A program made the position numbers and the translations under genes. The notes below the pieces were generated by a model, which worked only from the letters and a program-made list of their open reading frames with translations, was not told where the DNA came from and ran no database searches. From Psilocybe azurescens (lineage: Eukaryota; Basidiomycota; Agaricomycetes; Agaricales; Agrocybaceae), in the NCBI GenBank assembly GCA_023853785.1, contig JAJIRX010000229.1:1-33190 (forward strand): a stretch of DNA of 33,190 nt, given 5' to 3'. Positions 1-10,718 of this stretch are shown in pieces (position 1 is the stretch's first letter; every line of letters starts with the position of its first letter).

Positions 1-367
1 AACATTCCGCCTTCGCCCCACCCCATCATATGGACTACAACCTTCCGCAAGCTCGTCAATCGCGCACCTCGAGGGTTTCTGGCTTCACACAAGCTGGCGA
101 CCATCTGCATATTCATCCATCTTTGGAAGATATGGATTCACCCACCGACAGCATACCCATATCTGTGTCTGATCTACATTTCCGACATAGCGATTCAGAA
201 GACCTTTCTAGTCGCCGAAATACGGTTGAAGGCCCGACACATCCTCCTTGCCCGGAAATTTTATCGAGGAATATCGCTCCAGGCCTTTCGATCCTAGCAT
301 CATAGTCAACAGAGTACTTGGTTTACCCTCCCCGATCTCCACTTCAGCAGACCTTTCGCGGTCATAA
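1..367 (+). CDS. C-terminal end of an unidentified protein (5' partial)
   Basis: An open frame enters from the left edge (third base onward) and reads a Ser/Asp/Pro-rich, low-hydrophobicity sequence that looks like a disordered fungal C-terminus, including SLEDMDSPTDSIPIS. As given, the frame stops at about 305. If one T is restored in the TTTT run at about 259-262, the same style of sequence continues (FIEEYRSRPFDPS, then GLPSPISTSADLSRS) to a TAA at 365-367. Beyond that TAA the frame stays open to a TAG at 476-478 with more Ser/Asn/Pro-rich sequence, so the true end may be there. No domain is recognisable and I assign no function. It converges on the VPS53 gene on the other strand. Confidence 0.4.
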
Positions 368-704
368 TCAACGGCAGTACCCACACCGTCTTTCTCCGCC
401 TTTTCGCAAAGACCGAGTAATAACACAAGTAACGAACAACTGAACTCTTCCAGTACTTCTGGACATCCATTTAGCTAGGATCACTCTCATTCCTAAGATT
501 GCATTTGATTTCTTTTTCTCAACGCAAACCGGGACTTTGTTTTTTCATTTTTCCATCCCTGGATTGTCTGCCACAAATTTGTTCCATCTACAATGTCATA
601 ACCAATTGTATAATACCATTACATTTAGTCATTCGCGTCCCTCCATTCCATGCGGGGTATATTCGTGCTCTAGGTTTCTAATAACATGTTTTTAACTCTC
701 CATG
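368..704. other. Convergent intergenic region
   Basis: Short AT-rich interval between the tail-to-tail ends of the partial gene on the left and VPS53 on the right. It probably holds both 3' UTRs. Apart from the possible extension of the left-hand frame to 478, I see no gene in it. Confidence 0.5.
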
Positions 705-3700
705 TTACGAAGGTGCAGTCGAATCTTTCCTCAGGCCGAAGCTAACGAATCGACGGAAATCCGAGAACACTTCGCGTCGGTGATTTTCAGCACGGCCCGC
801 GGCATTGTCTCCTATGCTCGAGCCTGTACCAGGCCCGCTTTGTCCAGGACCAGCCATATTCGCAAATATTCCCTCGCTGGTACCCAAAGGCAACGACACC
901 CTACTGGCTCCAGGACTGACGAGACTGCCTCCTGCATGACCCGTTGCTGGAGGGTCCATGTCCAAGGAAGACAGGAAAGAAGTACTTTCAAGGTCCGTCT
1001 TGGTGCTGGTAATCGTCAAAAGGAGTCAAGAAGGTTGTTTTGCGTGGATTTCGGGGTGCCCTTTAGGTCCAAAATCTGCAAAGCGAAAAGTCTGAGCCCA
1101 TGTTGCCCATAAAACGAACAAAGTCTATTGGCACCTTTTGGAAGTTCGAGAAGGACGCGTCTCCGATTAATAGCGTATAATTCAAAATGAAACCTTCAGG
1201 AGGATCCTTAAAATTCCGATGGAATGAATGATATGTTTATAGGAAGATACAAGAGTGGAACCTACAACAGGTGTCACAATAACCTTCAGCAGTGCTTCCA
1301 GTCGGGTAGTAGTCTTATTCAACGACCGAGTATACCTTGATTTATGTTAATGCTTGAATCGGGAATGTGTTAAATCAAACGTACGAAGCTGAAGTCAGTG
1401 CTTCGCCCGGCATTTTGACCAAGAAGGCCTTGACGGTTTTGCAAATCAATGAGCAGCTGTAGTAGCAAAGTCATGAGCCAACCAAACAGTTTTGTAACGA
1501 ATGCCTATATATGTACCTGTTCAGCCCCTATTTCTTTCAGAGGGCGGCTTCTTACGAGCGAGTTTGTGAATTTCACAAGGATAATACTAATCCAGCGAAG
1601 ATACATCAACACTAATATGTTGTGCACACACGGATGTGACGCACCTTGAAGTTTTATCAAAGATGTTTCGAAGGTACTTCTTCTGTTCGATAAGCGGCTT
1701 GATGTACTCGACCACTTGTTCTGCCATTTTCACCAATTCCCCGGTATATGGAGATGGACCGCTGACTTGATTGACCGTTGACCACGACGTCCGGCCTAAT
1801 GTGATAAATGATGGATCACAGTTGGCTTCAAACTCTCTGAGAATGACGTTGATGGCTGTCGATATCGAACTGGAGTTAAATCAGCCGGCAGGAATTGTGG
1901 CAACGCCGAACTTGATTCTTACCTGACGAATAAGTCACATTCAACCTGAAAAGTGACTTTCTCCTTGAATTCCGGATTGATCTTCTCTTTGACTTTTCCT
2001 CAAGCTAGACAGCAGATAAATACAGTTCTGGGAGCGTATAAGAATCAATAATACCTCAAGAGCCGTCGATTGACAGTAATCGGCGGTGTTTATTGAAAGA
2101 CATATTTGCTTCAATAAATCAAGATCAGCGCGGCTTTCCGTCGACTTCCGGGAGGTAGCAACGGGTCTAGATAAAAGAAATGAATTTCTAGTCAGATAGC
2201 TGTTCAATTTGTCGTACCGTTTAACTTCAACCGCAAGGATCTCCTCTATGAAGGGCATCATTAAAATGCCTAAACAAAAGATTGATGTCCACAACTTACC
2301 AGCATATATACGAAGCCACTTCTTGTGCACCGTGCATAAGTCAAACAAGGCTTGGCCTGTCGATAACTTCGCACATTGCTCTAGACTCTGCGCATAGAAG
2401 TAGAATAGATCTGTTGACGAGGGAAGGACAATCATCGCTGAAGAGGAGCCGTCTTCTGCGCCAGGTGCGGCTTCCGAAGACACCCTCGCTGGTACTTTGA
2501 TGTTACTGCCTTTGCCTTTACGGTGAGGAGCCAGCATATCAGCAAGAACCCTACGAAATGACGCATTACTGAATGAACGATTATAGAAAAGTCCGCGACG
2601 ACGTACTTGTCCTGCGCATCGACAAAAATGCCCATATGGGGTTCAAATGCGGCCGATATAGGTTTTCCAGGCTCTGAATGCGGGTTGTCTGTGGCTTTGA
2701 GCATTTCTTTGAACTGCACGAAATGGGTTACGGATTACGTCCTGTACAGAACTCCAATCAAACTCACAGGCGTCGCCCATTTTTTTGACATGGCTTGTTC
2801 GAATTCCGTGGTCATAGCCAGGTTGTCCAGAAGAGATTTTACAGTAAGGTTTGAGCCCGCTTTTGTCAAGAGAGTTGTCACATCATCTCTGACAAAACCG
2901 TCAACCAAAAAAGATTTCGACGGTGACAACAGCGTACCTCGAGATTTCCGTAAACTTTGCCAGCAAGTGCCAGCTCACCCGCCATTCCGCAGGAAATACT
3001 CTGCCTTGTTCGAGTTCATGGGTCTGAAGCAATCTTCGGAACCAAGCGAAACGCCTTGAAATGTTGTCCAATTGACCGGCTTCGTCGTTCGTACGGAATA
3101 TGCGTCTGTATTCTTTGAGTTCGAGGGCGACAAAGCGTTCAATGATGTGGTTTTGACATCCGATCCTAGAACATCTACGACAAGACATGCATCGGCGATT
3201 AGGGAGCTTTTATTTTATTATTATTATCTTGAAGATAGCTTTGAAAGTAATGAACATGCAAGAACGGTTGGAGGAGATAAGAGAACTTACAATGAATCAA
3301 AATCTGCATCTAGCTGTGCTCGTAGCCGTGTCTGGATATCTTGAATGTGTTTCCACACGCGATTGATTCTTGGGACCGCTGTGTATGACTTGAAGGATGC
3401 AGATATTTGTTTGACGGCCTAAGGCAAACTTGAGTACTCAGATTGTGGAATGTGTATCAGCCCACCTACCGCCAACGTCTGGGGAAACCTCGCTGTACTT
3501 CTTCTCCTTGACCAAATCCTCCAGCTGTGTAAGAGCGTTGACTGGACGGTCATGCATTGAGGTACAAAGGTCTAGAGTTGCAGGTCGATCGTACCTAGCA
3601 TTTGTAGCCTCTTCATCATTGTCATGCTTGTGATGAGATTCTTCTTCGCCAAATCGAGAACCTGGATATCCTTTGTGATATTCCGAACCACAGCCTCCGA

Positions 3701-4153
3701 CTCTGTCGCCTTTTCCCTGATACGCGACATTTGACCCAACAAATCCTGTGAGGAATAATAGTGAATAGAGGAAGAACTAGTCATTTGAATGTAAAGCATA
3801 CCGAAATCATCTCCTGTATCACTGACATCCTCTCTGGATCCTGGCTGACTCTCAACTCTGATTGCAGAGAATCGACTTCATTCTGAAGTTCCTGATGTGT
3901 TTCCGCCAGATGCGCACTCACCGCCTCAAGATGCGCGAGAGAAGCTTCTGCATAGTAGAGAATATATAAGAGTCATATATCCGGGTTCGAAATCGTTGAC
4001 AGACGTACCATCCGGGAAGAAATCGTTCAAAATCGCTATTGCATTGAACTTTTGGGAAAGACCATCCAAGCGGTCTATTTCTTCCGTTGGTTGAATCTCT
4101 AGAACGCGCTGAATTGAAAGGATAACTTCATGAGGTAGTTCTTCGGAGGTCAT
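705..4153 (-). CDS. VPS53: VPS53, GARP complex subunit (18 exons, frame broken at homopolymers)
   Basis: Vps53 is a core subunit of the GARP tethering complex, which captures endosome-derived vesicles at the trans-Golgi network. The N-terminus (FNAIAILNDFFPDG, where the family has FN.VEYIN.LFP) and the segment ATESEAVVRNITKDIQVLD are family hallmarks. They are followed by FKSYTAVPRINRVW, RRFAWFRRLLQTHELEQGR, EWRVSWHLLAKFTEI, ISAAFEPHMGIFVDAQDK, DPSFITLGRTSWSTVNQVSG and NKTTTRLEALLKVIVTPVD. I can place 17 introns, most with GTA/GTG donors and YAG acceptors; exon 1 is 4009-4153. The tail (705-1019) is Ser/Gly-rich and disordered. The predicted length is roughly 830 residues, normal for the family. 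Five single-base frame breaks are needed to follow the conserved sequence, near 3204-3207, 3151-3154, 1994-1997, 1437-1440 and 1018-1021, mostly in A/T runs. They look like assembly errors, but a pseudogene cannot be excluded. The identification is very secure. Confidence 0.92.
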
Positions 4154-4623
4154 AGATTATATAGGATTCGTCGGTACAAGTGGTGATAGTTGTTCGTCAA
4201 CTCTGCTAAAGCGTCGCCACATCAGTCTTCAGCAACCTTTGCTGACCTAAGGTTTTGTAATTGGAACTTAGGGGCTTTATTAACTCTTCTATATACTACT
4301 TTGACCTCCACTCATCTTTGTTCAATTCTTTGCGCGAGGCACATATTAATTGTTTTATGCCTACTATCTTGACATGTATTTGATGATCTGGGGTGTAAAT
4401 AGACTCAGAATGTGCAACCCAGGCAAATGCTGAAATTATTAGGGCTATAGTAGTGTCGGAACCGAGTGCCGCTGTGGACTAAATTGGCAATCTCAGTCTT
4501 GTCCCTCTCAATAGCACAAGCTTCCACTCTAATTAGCAATATGACCCTCTGGGGAACGGTTCGGGTCAGTTTTTTCAATCGTGAAGCACATATCTTCACC
4601 TTGCTGAAGCACTGACAGCATAA
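4154..4623. other. Intergenic region between VPS53 and F-box gene A
   Basis: This separates the divergently oriented VPS53 (minus) and F-box gene A (plus), so it should hold both promoters. Its right part (about 4540-4620) resembles the region upstream of pseudogene B (about 7385-7480), so the A/B duplication included upstream DNA. The true first exon of gene A may lie here, because the frame of gene A has an in-frame TAA at 4621-4623 and no ATG just after it. No TATA box stands out. Confidence 0.4.
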
Positions 4624-4635
4624 ATTCGTGGACCT

Positions 4636-6874
4636 GTGGTGGAATGTGCGTTTATTGAAGTATTCACGGACTGCGACAGCGATACGGCGGGGCACGGCGA
4701 GAAGCAAAAGAAGGTGTTTAACGCTGCCAGGAGGGTTAACGCTGCAAAAAAGAGGGCACGAAGATCTGCAAAAGTTGCGATAATAGCGTCTTTGCCAGGA
4801 GCCTCGAACATCAGATTACCGGACCCACCTGCCCCCAAACTTCTCCTCACCAATCAACCACCCACAGACGCTGAATCGACTCTCATCATTAAAGTAATCC
4901 AAATAGCACAGGTAGAAGCGGCACGTTGGTCCGAAATTCTAGCCCAAAGACGGAAAGACGGCCAGCCAGGTCGTGCTTGGGAAATGGTGACAAGGCACAA
5001 GATTGGCCTGGCGCATCGTTTCGTCCGTCAGCATGTAGGAGTAGTGTCGGCGGTGCGAAAGCTTCCTACGGAGATTCTACAGGAGATATTTCTGTGGGTT
5101 ACACAAATCTCCCAGAGGCGGTCGTCCTCAGTCCGATTGAGACACTTTGATGCCCCATGGGAGCTTGGCCAGATTTGCCAATCTTGGAGGACGATTTCTC
5201 TGGATCTACCATTCTTATGGAACCATTTACCGACCGTATATTTGGACAGCTCAAGCACGAGAACCAAGTTGCAGGTGCAATATGTCAATGAGCTCCTTCG
5301 CCGATCGAGAGGAGTTCCCCTTGATGTAGGCATTGGTGTGGATGGCTTCAACGGAAAGACTCACCCTATTATTGATATATTATGCCAACACGCAGAGAGG
5401 TGGGAGACAGCGGCACTCAGTCTTAGGTGCAAGGCATTCGATGGGCTTCGTTCTATAAGAGGTCGCCTTTCGGCGCTCGAGACCATAGCTTTGTCGGATC
5501 CGTTTTCCGAGTTGCCATGGACCGAAGAAACCTTCGATTGCTTCGAAATAGCGCCATTGCTTACTACGGTACGATTAGATGGACATGTTCGACGAGTGTT
5601 TCCCTTACCTCTGGATCAACTTCTTCACTTTCATGAAAGTCTAACCTTTGACGCTCCGCTCTCTGAAATCTTCAACTCTCGTATATTGGAGACATTGACT
5701 TTGGTCGTTTACCCTGCTGATTTTGCTTTCCCAGTCGCCACCCTTCCTTGCCTCGTCAAATTACGCATGCATTGCCAGTACAGCTCGCCGGCATCACATT
5801 GTTTTGATAATCTCACCGTACCCGCTATAGAAGATATCAAGATATTGACCCCTGAAGAAAACCTGCTGCCAAGTGTTATCCGGATGCTTTCTAATTCGTC
5901 TCCCTGCACGTTGAAGGACTTGACTGCTCGATTTCAAACTATTGAACGAGACCAACTGACCAACCTTCTGTTACTCACCCCGGGGTTGTTGAGCTTAAAC
6001 ATCACTATGCCGTCTTCCGATTCGGACATCTTCTACCTCGCCTCTGGCCATATGAATCGGCCTCTTGTACCTCTATTACGTACATGTGAATTTCACATTG
6101 ACGATGTCAACAGTGCAGACGTAGCTGCGGCCTTGAACCTGCTCGCCTCTGCTCGCTGCGAACTTCAGAATGAAACCGCTGAAGGCATGAGTCTATGGGA
6201 AGTCCAACGTCTCGAAACACTCTGTATTCGCTTCAACGATCGTATGAACATTCCGTTGCAGGAGTTGCATGCCCGTCTGGAGGCGTGGGTCCCTACATCT
6301 AGGTCTGACGAACTGGCGTCTTTGAAGAACCAGCTTTACAGAAAAGTCCCGAGCTTACATGAATTGTACTATTCCCGACCGAAAAACTCCAGAATGGATT
6401 GGAACGACCAGGTTACCCAAATCCTAACCAAGATCAATGCCGTCCCAGTGGATGATGTCGGAGACATAATTGTGAGTTGTTCATCGTTGGTTACTAATTG
6501 GTGGCTATAGATGATAGTATTAACGAGTGCAATAGTTTTCTGGGATTTTCTATCCGGTGCAACCGATTGCCAATCGAAATTATTCCAAGATTAATCGGCA
6601 TGGCCAGCTTGCCGATGCGATTCTAGCTAAGTGGCAGCCTATCATCGATAATCCAGAAAGCATTGAACACCGCCATTGGGCTGTCCAAGGACAATGTACT
6701 CTGGTGTACGTTGCAAACGACAGCGGTGAGATTTATACGCTTTGATTTAATATGATGCTCACGAAGACTATGACCATCGTTGCAGCTCTGCGGACATCTG
6801 TTCAAGGTCCTACGTCTATAAATTGTGGATCAGGATATTATACCCCATCTACGGCTATTTATTATGATTATTAG
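4636..6874 (+). CDS. F-box protein A (F-box-like, leucine-rich C-terminus)
   Basis: F-box proteins are substrate receptors of SCF (Skp1-cullin-F-box) ubiquitin ligases: the F-box binds Skp1 and the C-terminal part recruits the target. The F-box core is VRKLPTEILQEIFLWV at about residues 140-155 of the open frame, followed by the mushroom-type extension WELGQICQSWRTISLDLPF. Then come ILCQHAERWETAALSL and Leu-rich stretches such as LPLDQLLHFHESL. Exon 1 runs to 6471. Exon 2 (6536-6725, starting FSGIFYPVQPI) and exon 3 (6786-6874) are inferred from the paralogues, with phase-compatible GT-AG introns at 6472-6535 and 6726-6785. The main exon is unbroken, unlike the other copies. The start is unresolved: 4636 is GTG, the first in-frame ATG is 4984, and the paralogues begin with an 18-base first exon, so an upstream micro-exon is likely. 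It is about 700 residues long and is the most intact F-box gene here. The target is unknown. Confidence 0.8.
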
Positions 6875-7479
6875 ATCGAAGCTGTAACAAACGGACCACG
6901 AGACAGTACTGAAGAAATGCGGATTAAGTAGTATGAAGCGGATGTCAGGAGTCAGCCCGTCGTCACAAGGCTCACTGGAGTCACGCGAAGAATGACAAGA
7001 CCACGATGTATTGATTAAACGATTGACTGGGTTAAAGAAGTGTATGATGCTAATACGAACTGTGGTAAAGCCCTGGCGCCAGACTTACAAGGCTTGCAGG
7101 TCTGGACTCTGATCATCGTAATAATCATTCCACCGGAGTCGAGCACTTTCTGATAACCCGCTTATTGAACCCTTAGTTTGATTAATACGGTGCATTTATT
7201 ATGCACATCTGTCTAAGTACTTGAGGGAAGATTTTATATACTTCCCGTGTACCCCGATTATGCTTGTGACTGTCAGATTGAAAGATGACAAGGGAGAATT
7301 GGGGTTCAATGTACAAATCGGGTGATATACGGACCTTTCCATGATCGACTCAGCTATCGATCAGCGCCCAAGCTAGCTGAATAACTCTTTTGGGTACGAT
7401 CTGGGCAAGTCTTTCTATCATGAAACATATATCTTCATTTTTCTAAAATCATTGGCAGGGCGAATTCCAGAAGTTGTAA
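6875..7479. other. Intergenic spacer between F-box A and pseudogene B
   Basis: No coding signal. The right end, from about 7385, aligns by eye with the sequence upstream of gene A and so marks the left edge of the A/B duplication. The rest is unique within the window. Confidence 0.4.
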
Positions 7480-9430
7480 TATGATGTGCAGCTATTGAAG
7501 CACTCACTGCGACAGCGATACGATGGACCATAACGAAGGCAAAAAAGCTAGTTAATCTCTTGCAGCGTTCAGGCCGCAATCACATGATCGTGATCAGATT
7601 GTAGATATTCGTCGTGTTGTCGTTTGTACTCCTTACCCGCAAAAACCAGCTTACAAAACTAGTCCACTCGTGTTGAGTTTGACCACCGGCATAAGGATGC
7701 TCGGAAGCGATCTTAACAGGTTTTCTGGCAGTTAAGGCAACCAAGAGGGTTAAAACAAAAGGGCAAGACGCTCTGTGAAAGTCGGGATAATATCCCCATT
7801 GCTAGGAGCCTCGAACATCGGATTACCGGACCCACTGGACCCACCTGCCCCGAAACTTCTCCTCACGAACCAGCCACCGACAGACTTTGAATTATCTTTG
7901 ATTATCCAAGCAATCCAAATGGCACAGGCGAGAGCGACACATTAGTCCGACACTGTAGCCCAAAGGCAGACAAACGGCCAGGCGAGTCGTGCCTGGGAAA
8001 TAGGATTGATCAGGCAAACTGCTTTGTCCGTCAGCATAAAAAGTGGTATCGGTGATACGAAGACTACCTACAGAGATCATACAAGAGATATTTCTGTGGT
8101 TCACGGAAATCTACCAGAGGCGGTCGTTGTTAATCAGACGACTCAGAGGAACTGACGTCGTACCCCGTGGCTGCTTGGTCAGATTTGCCAATCTTGGAGG
8201 ACGATTGCTCTGAATCCATCATCCTTATAGAGCCGTTTACCGCCAGTATATCTGTATAGCTCAAACACGAGAACCAAGTTGCAGATGCAATATATCAATG
8301 AGCTCCTTCGCTGATCGAGAGGAGCTCTCCTTGATATATGCATTGGCATCGCCTGGGATGGCTTCGATGGAGGCACATCCTATGATCAATCTTCTATGCC
8401 AACACGCAAAGAGATGGCAGACAGTGTCACCCAAACTTACGCCAAAGGTGTTTGATGGACGCCGTTCTATAAAAGGTCGCCTATTAGCTCTCGAGACTAT
8501 GGCCTGGTTGGACTTGGTTCCGTTCTCTGCGTTGCCATGGACCAAAGAAACTTTCGATTGTTTTCGAAAAAGCGCCATTGCTTACTACAGTACAATTGGA
8601 AAGAAATATTTGACGAGCTTTCCCCTCACCTTTGGATCAGCTTCTGCACTTTTATGAAAATCTAACCTTTGACGTTCCGCTCCCTCAAATCTTCATATAT
8701 TGGAGACATTGACTTCGGTCGTTTACAATATTGGTTTTACCTTCCCAGTCGCCACCCTTCCTTTCCTCGTCAAATTACTCATGGAATGCCAGTTCACGTT
8801 GCCAATGTCACATTTAATTGCTTCAAAAATCTCACAATACCCACTATCGAAGACATCGTTATACAGATCTCTAAAGCAAATCTGCGACCAAGTATTATCT
8901 GCATGCTTTCCGGTTTGTCTCCCTGCATATTGAAGGCCTTACTTTCTCGATTTAATACCATCGAGCGAAACGAACTGACGAACTTGCTGTTGCTCACCCC
9001 CGGGCCTGTTGAGCTTAAGTATCACTATCCTTTCTTTGGTCTGTATTCGTTTCCCCGACCGTGTGGACGGTCCCTCGCAGAAGTGGCATTTCCGTCTGGA
9101 GGAGTGGCACCCCCATCCAACTTTGAAGAATGCGCATCCTTGAAGAATCAGCTTTAACGCAGTCCCATTGGATGATGTCAGAGACCTAGTTGTAAGTTGT
9201 TCATGAATCATCGCCCGATGTTCATTGATGGCTAAGCCCAACAGTTTACCGGGATTCGTTATCCGTTGCAGACGATTAGCAAACAATATCGTTCCAAGAT
9301 TACTTGGCCTGGCAGCCGATAATGGATAATTCAGATAGTCTGAACTCCGCCGCTGGCTTTTATGCTTCGAGAATGAATGCCGTACTCTATTGTACGTTAC
9401 GAGAGACAACGATGAAATCCAAATGAAGTT
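7480..9430 (+). pseudogene. F-box pseudogene B (degenerate paralogue of A)
   Basis: It aligns with gene A over nearly its full length. Recognisable blocks are the LPDPP-type linker (7800-7870), an F-box remnant at about 8055-8100 (LPTEIIQEIFLWF), a WELGQ-type block (8165-8200), INLLCQHAKRWQTVS at 8385-8430, and a C-terminal relic at 9150-9200 followed by an exon 2 relic (9240-9420). Multiple stops and frame changes occur, many outside homopolymers, for example a stop where A has LRRSRG near 8310. The decay is therefore real. Relative to A it carries an extra segment of about 180 bases at about 7545-7730. Its 3' end matches the fragments at 14.1-14.5 and 20.1-20.3 kb, so it seeded the repeat units that follow. 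Confidence 0.75.
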
Positions 9431-9510
9431 CAAGTGCTGTGATGTAGTTGTATAAGTAGAAAATACTTAATACGAAAGAGCTTTCAGCATGCAATAAAAT
9501 CGCTTTGTAT

Positions 9511-9783
9511 CTAGCGTAGAGGCCCAAAAGTATGTGAAAAACGTTTCACATACATGTATACTGTGTTTTTTTTTGTTCCTTCTATTTTTCTTCTGTTCTT
9601 TCTCTCCCCTATCTTCTTTTTTTTTCTTTTATTCCTAACGTCCACGTGTTTTTGCTCTCGGGTCTTCAGACGGCAGCCACATAGAGGAGTTTTGTAAACT
9701 GTACCATCACTAGGCGAAACTGTACTGCTGCAGACAGATACCAGTAGACCGATCGTGACGAATACGAGAATACACTTGATCAT
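9511..9783 (-). CDS. Small secreted-protein-like ORF, copy U1
   Basis: The ATG is at 9781-9783 on the minus strand. The first 25 or so residues (MIKCILVFVTIGLLVSVCSS) look like a signal peptide: one Lys, a hydrophobic core, then small residues. They are followed by TVSPSDGTVYKTPLCGCRLK with a CxC pair. The same residues recur in the U2 and U3 copies. After that point the frame runs into A-rich low-complexity sequence, and this copy differs in frame from the others, so the true 3' end may be spliced or may lie elsewhere. A TATATAG on the same strand lies about 265 bases upstream. Function unknown; whether it is expressed cannot be told. Confidence 0.35.
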   Translation of the reverse strand: MIKCILVFVTIGLLVSVCSSTVSPSDGTVYKTPLCGCRLKTREQKHVDVRNKRKKKKIGERKNRRKIEGTKKNTVYMYVKRFSHTFGPLR

Positions 9784-10050
9784 ATGAGGACTTTGTCGTC
9801 GCAACGGATACAACCTCCGCAGGTACTTGACGGTTGGAGGAGGGTCATCTAGCGATTATCTATGAAGGTTGCGCAGTGTAAGCAGGAAGATCGACGTACC
9901 CCGCTCCCCAGTGAACTGGGAAGGGAGAGGTCATTTAATCTGTGAACTTTGAAGCGAACCCAGGAAGATCGGCGTGACCAGGAATCTCTCAACCACACTG
10001 CGTCGGAGTGTCCGCCGAGGTTTTGGAACCATGACAGATGCCAGCACTAT
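9690..10050 (-). promoter_or_regulatory. Conserved block upstream of the small ORF (U1)
   Basis: By eye this block differs from U2 (about 14770-15170) and U3 (about 20650-21040) at only a handful of positions, while the spacer to its right diverges much more. It contains a short hairpin (CCCAGTGAACTGGG, near 9907-9920) and a direct repeat, CAGGAAGATCGACGT at 9883 and CAGGAAGATCGGCGT at 9961, 78 bases apart. A TATATA lies at its upstream end on the minus strand. It could be promoter plus 5' UTR of the small ORF. Confidence 0.35.
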
Positions 10051-10698
10051 ATAGGAGTCAGCCACAAAGTCCACCGGCGAAAGCACACAAAATACCAAAT
10101 AGCGGCCGACAGCTAAGCCAGATGGCCGATGATTTTGGGAGTTTGTATACTGGGCGCTTCGTTTTGGGTGACTATATGCGTATATTATTAACCTTACAAG
10201 GGATTGAAGACAACTATTACTTACTGTAATCGTAACGCCCGTGGGTGATGACGAGTTTTAGGCCCATCGTTGAAGAATGGCGTCGTACTACAAAGGCGAT
10301 CAATGTATGGACGGGCATTGATTATTTCATGGACAATGGCGAGCTCCGATCCAATGGTTAACGGTTTCGGCTCATCGAAGGGTAGATGGCCATCGATTAA
10401 GTGTTTGAGTGACTATATGCGCGACATACTTAGTATGGAAGAGGATGAATGAGGCGACAACGGATGCTTACTCTGATAATGATACCGGGCGAGGTCATGG
10501 AATCCTAGTACACCGACGACGGCGAGAAGAAGAAACGACGCCGGTAGTTGTATGCGCCATGGTGTACGAGTTGCAGGAGGCAATACGAGTACAGAGAATA
10601 TATCACTCGAGAGTAAAACCCGTTCGCCTCTGAGTGAGAGGGGATGGGGGCAGAAGCGAGATGGTGGTGGTTTGGGAGAAAGAGGGATCGCAGGTGCG

Positions 10699-10718
10699 GA
10701 AAGGTTTATATACCTTTC
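10699..10718. promoter_or_regulatory. Palindromic TATA element (U1)
   Basis: GAAAGGTTTATATACCTTTC: 7-base arms (GAAAGGT / ACCTTTC) around TTATAT. The U3 copy (21677-21696) is identical; in U2 (15800-15819) the left arm has one change. It could be a bidirectional core promoter. This is only a sequence pattern. Confidence 0.3.

Noticed and set aside
3975..3995. GGGTTCGAAATC as the T-loop of a tRNA
   Set aside because: No cloverleaf can be built around it, and it lies within the first intron of VPS53.
4405..4853. Minus-strand ORFs overlapping the start of F-box A
   Set aside because: They are antisense shadows of the open F-box frame or short random frames with no domain.
4636..4983. GTG at 4636 as the true start of F-box A
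   Set aside because: Nuclear fungal genes start with ATG, and the paralogues have a spliced micro-exon start. The coordinate is kept only as the left limit of the visible coding sequence.
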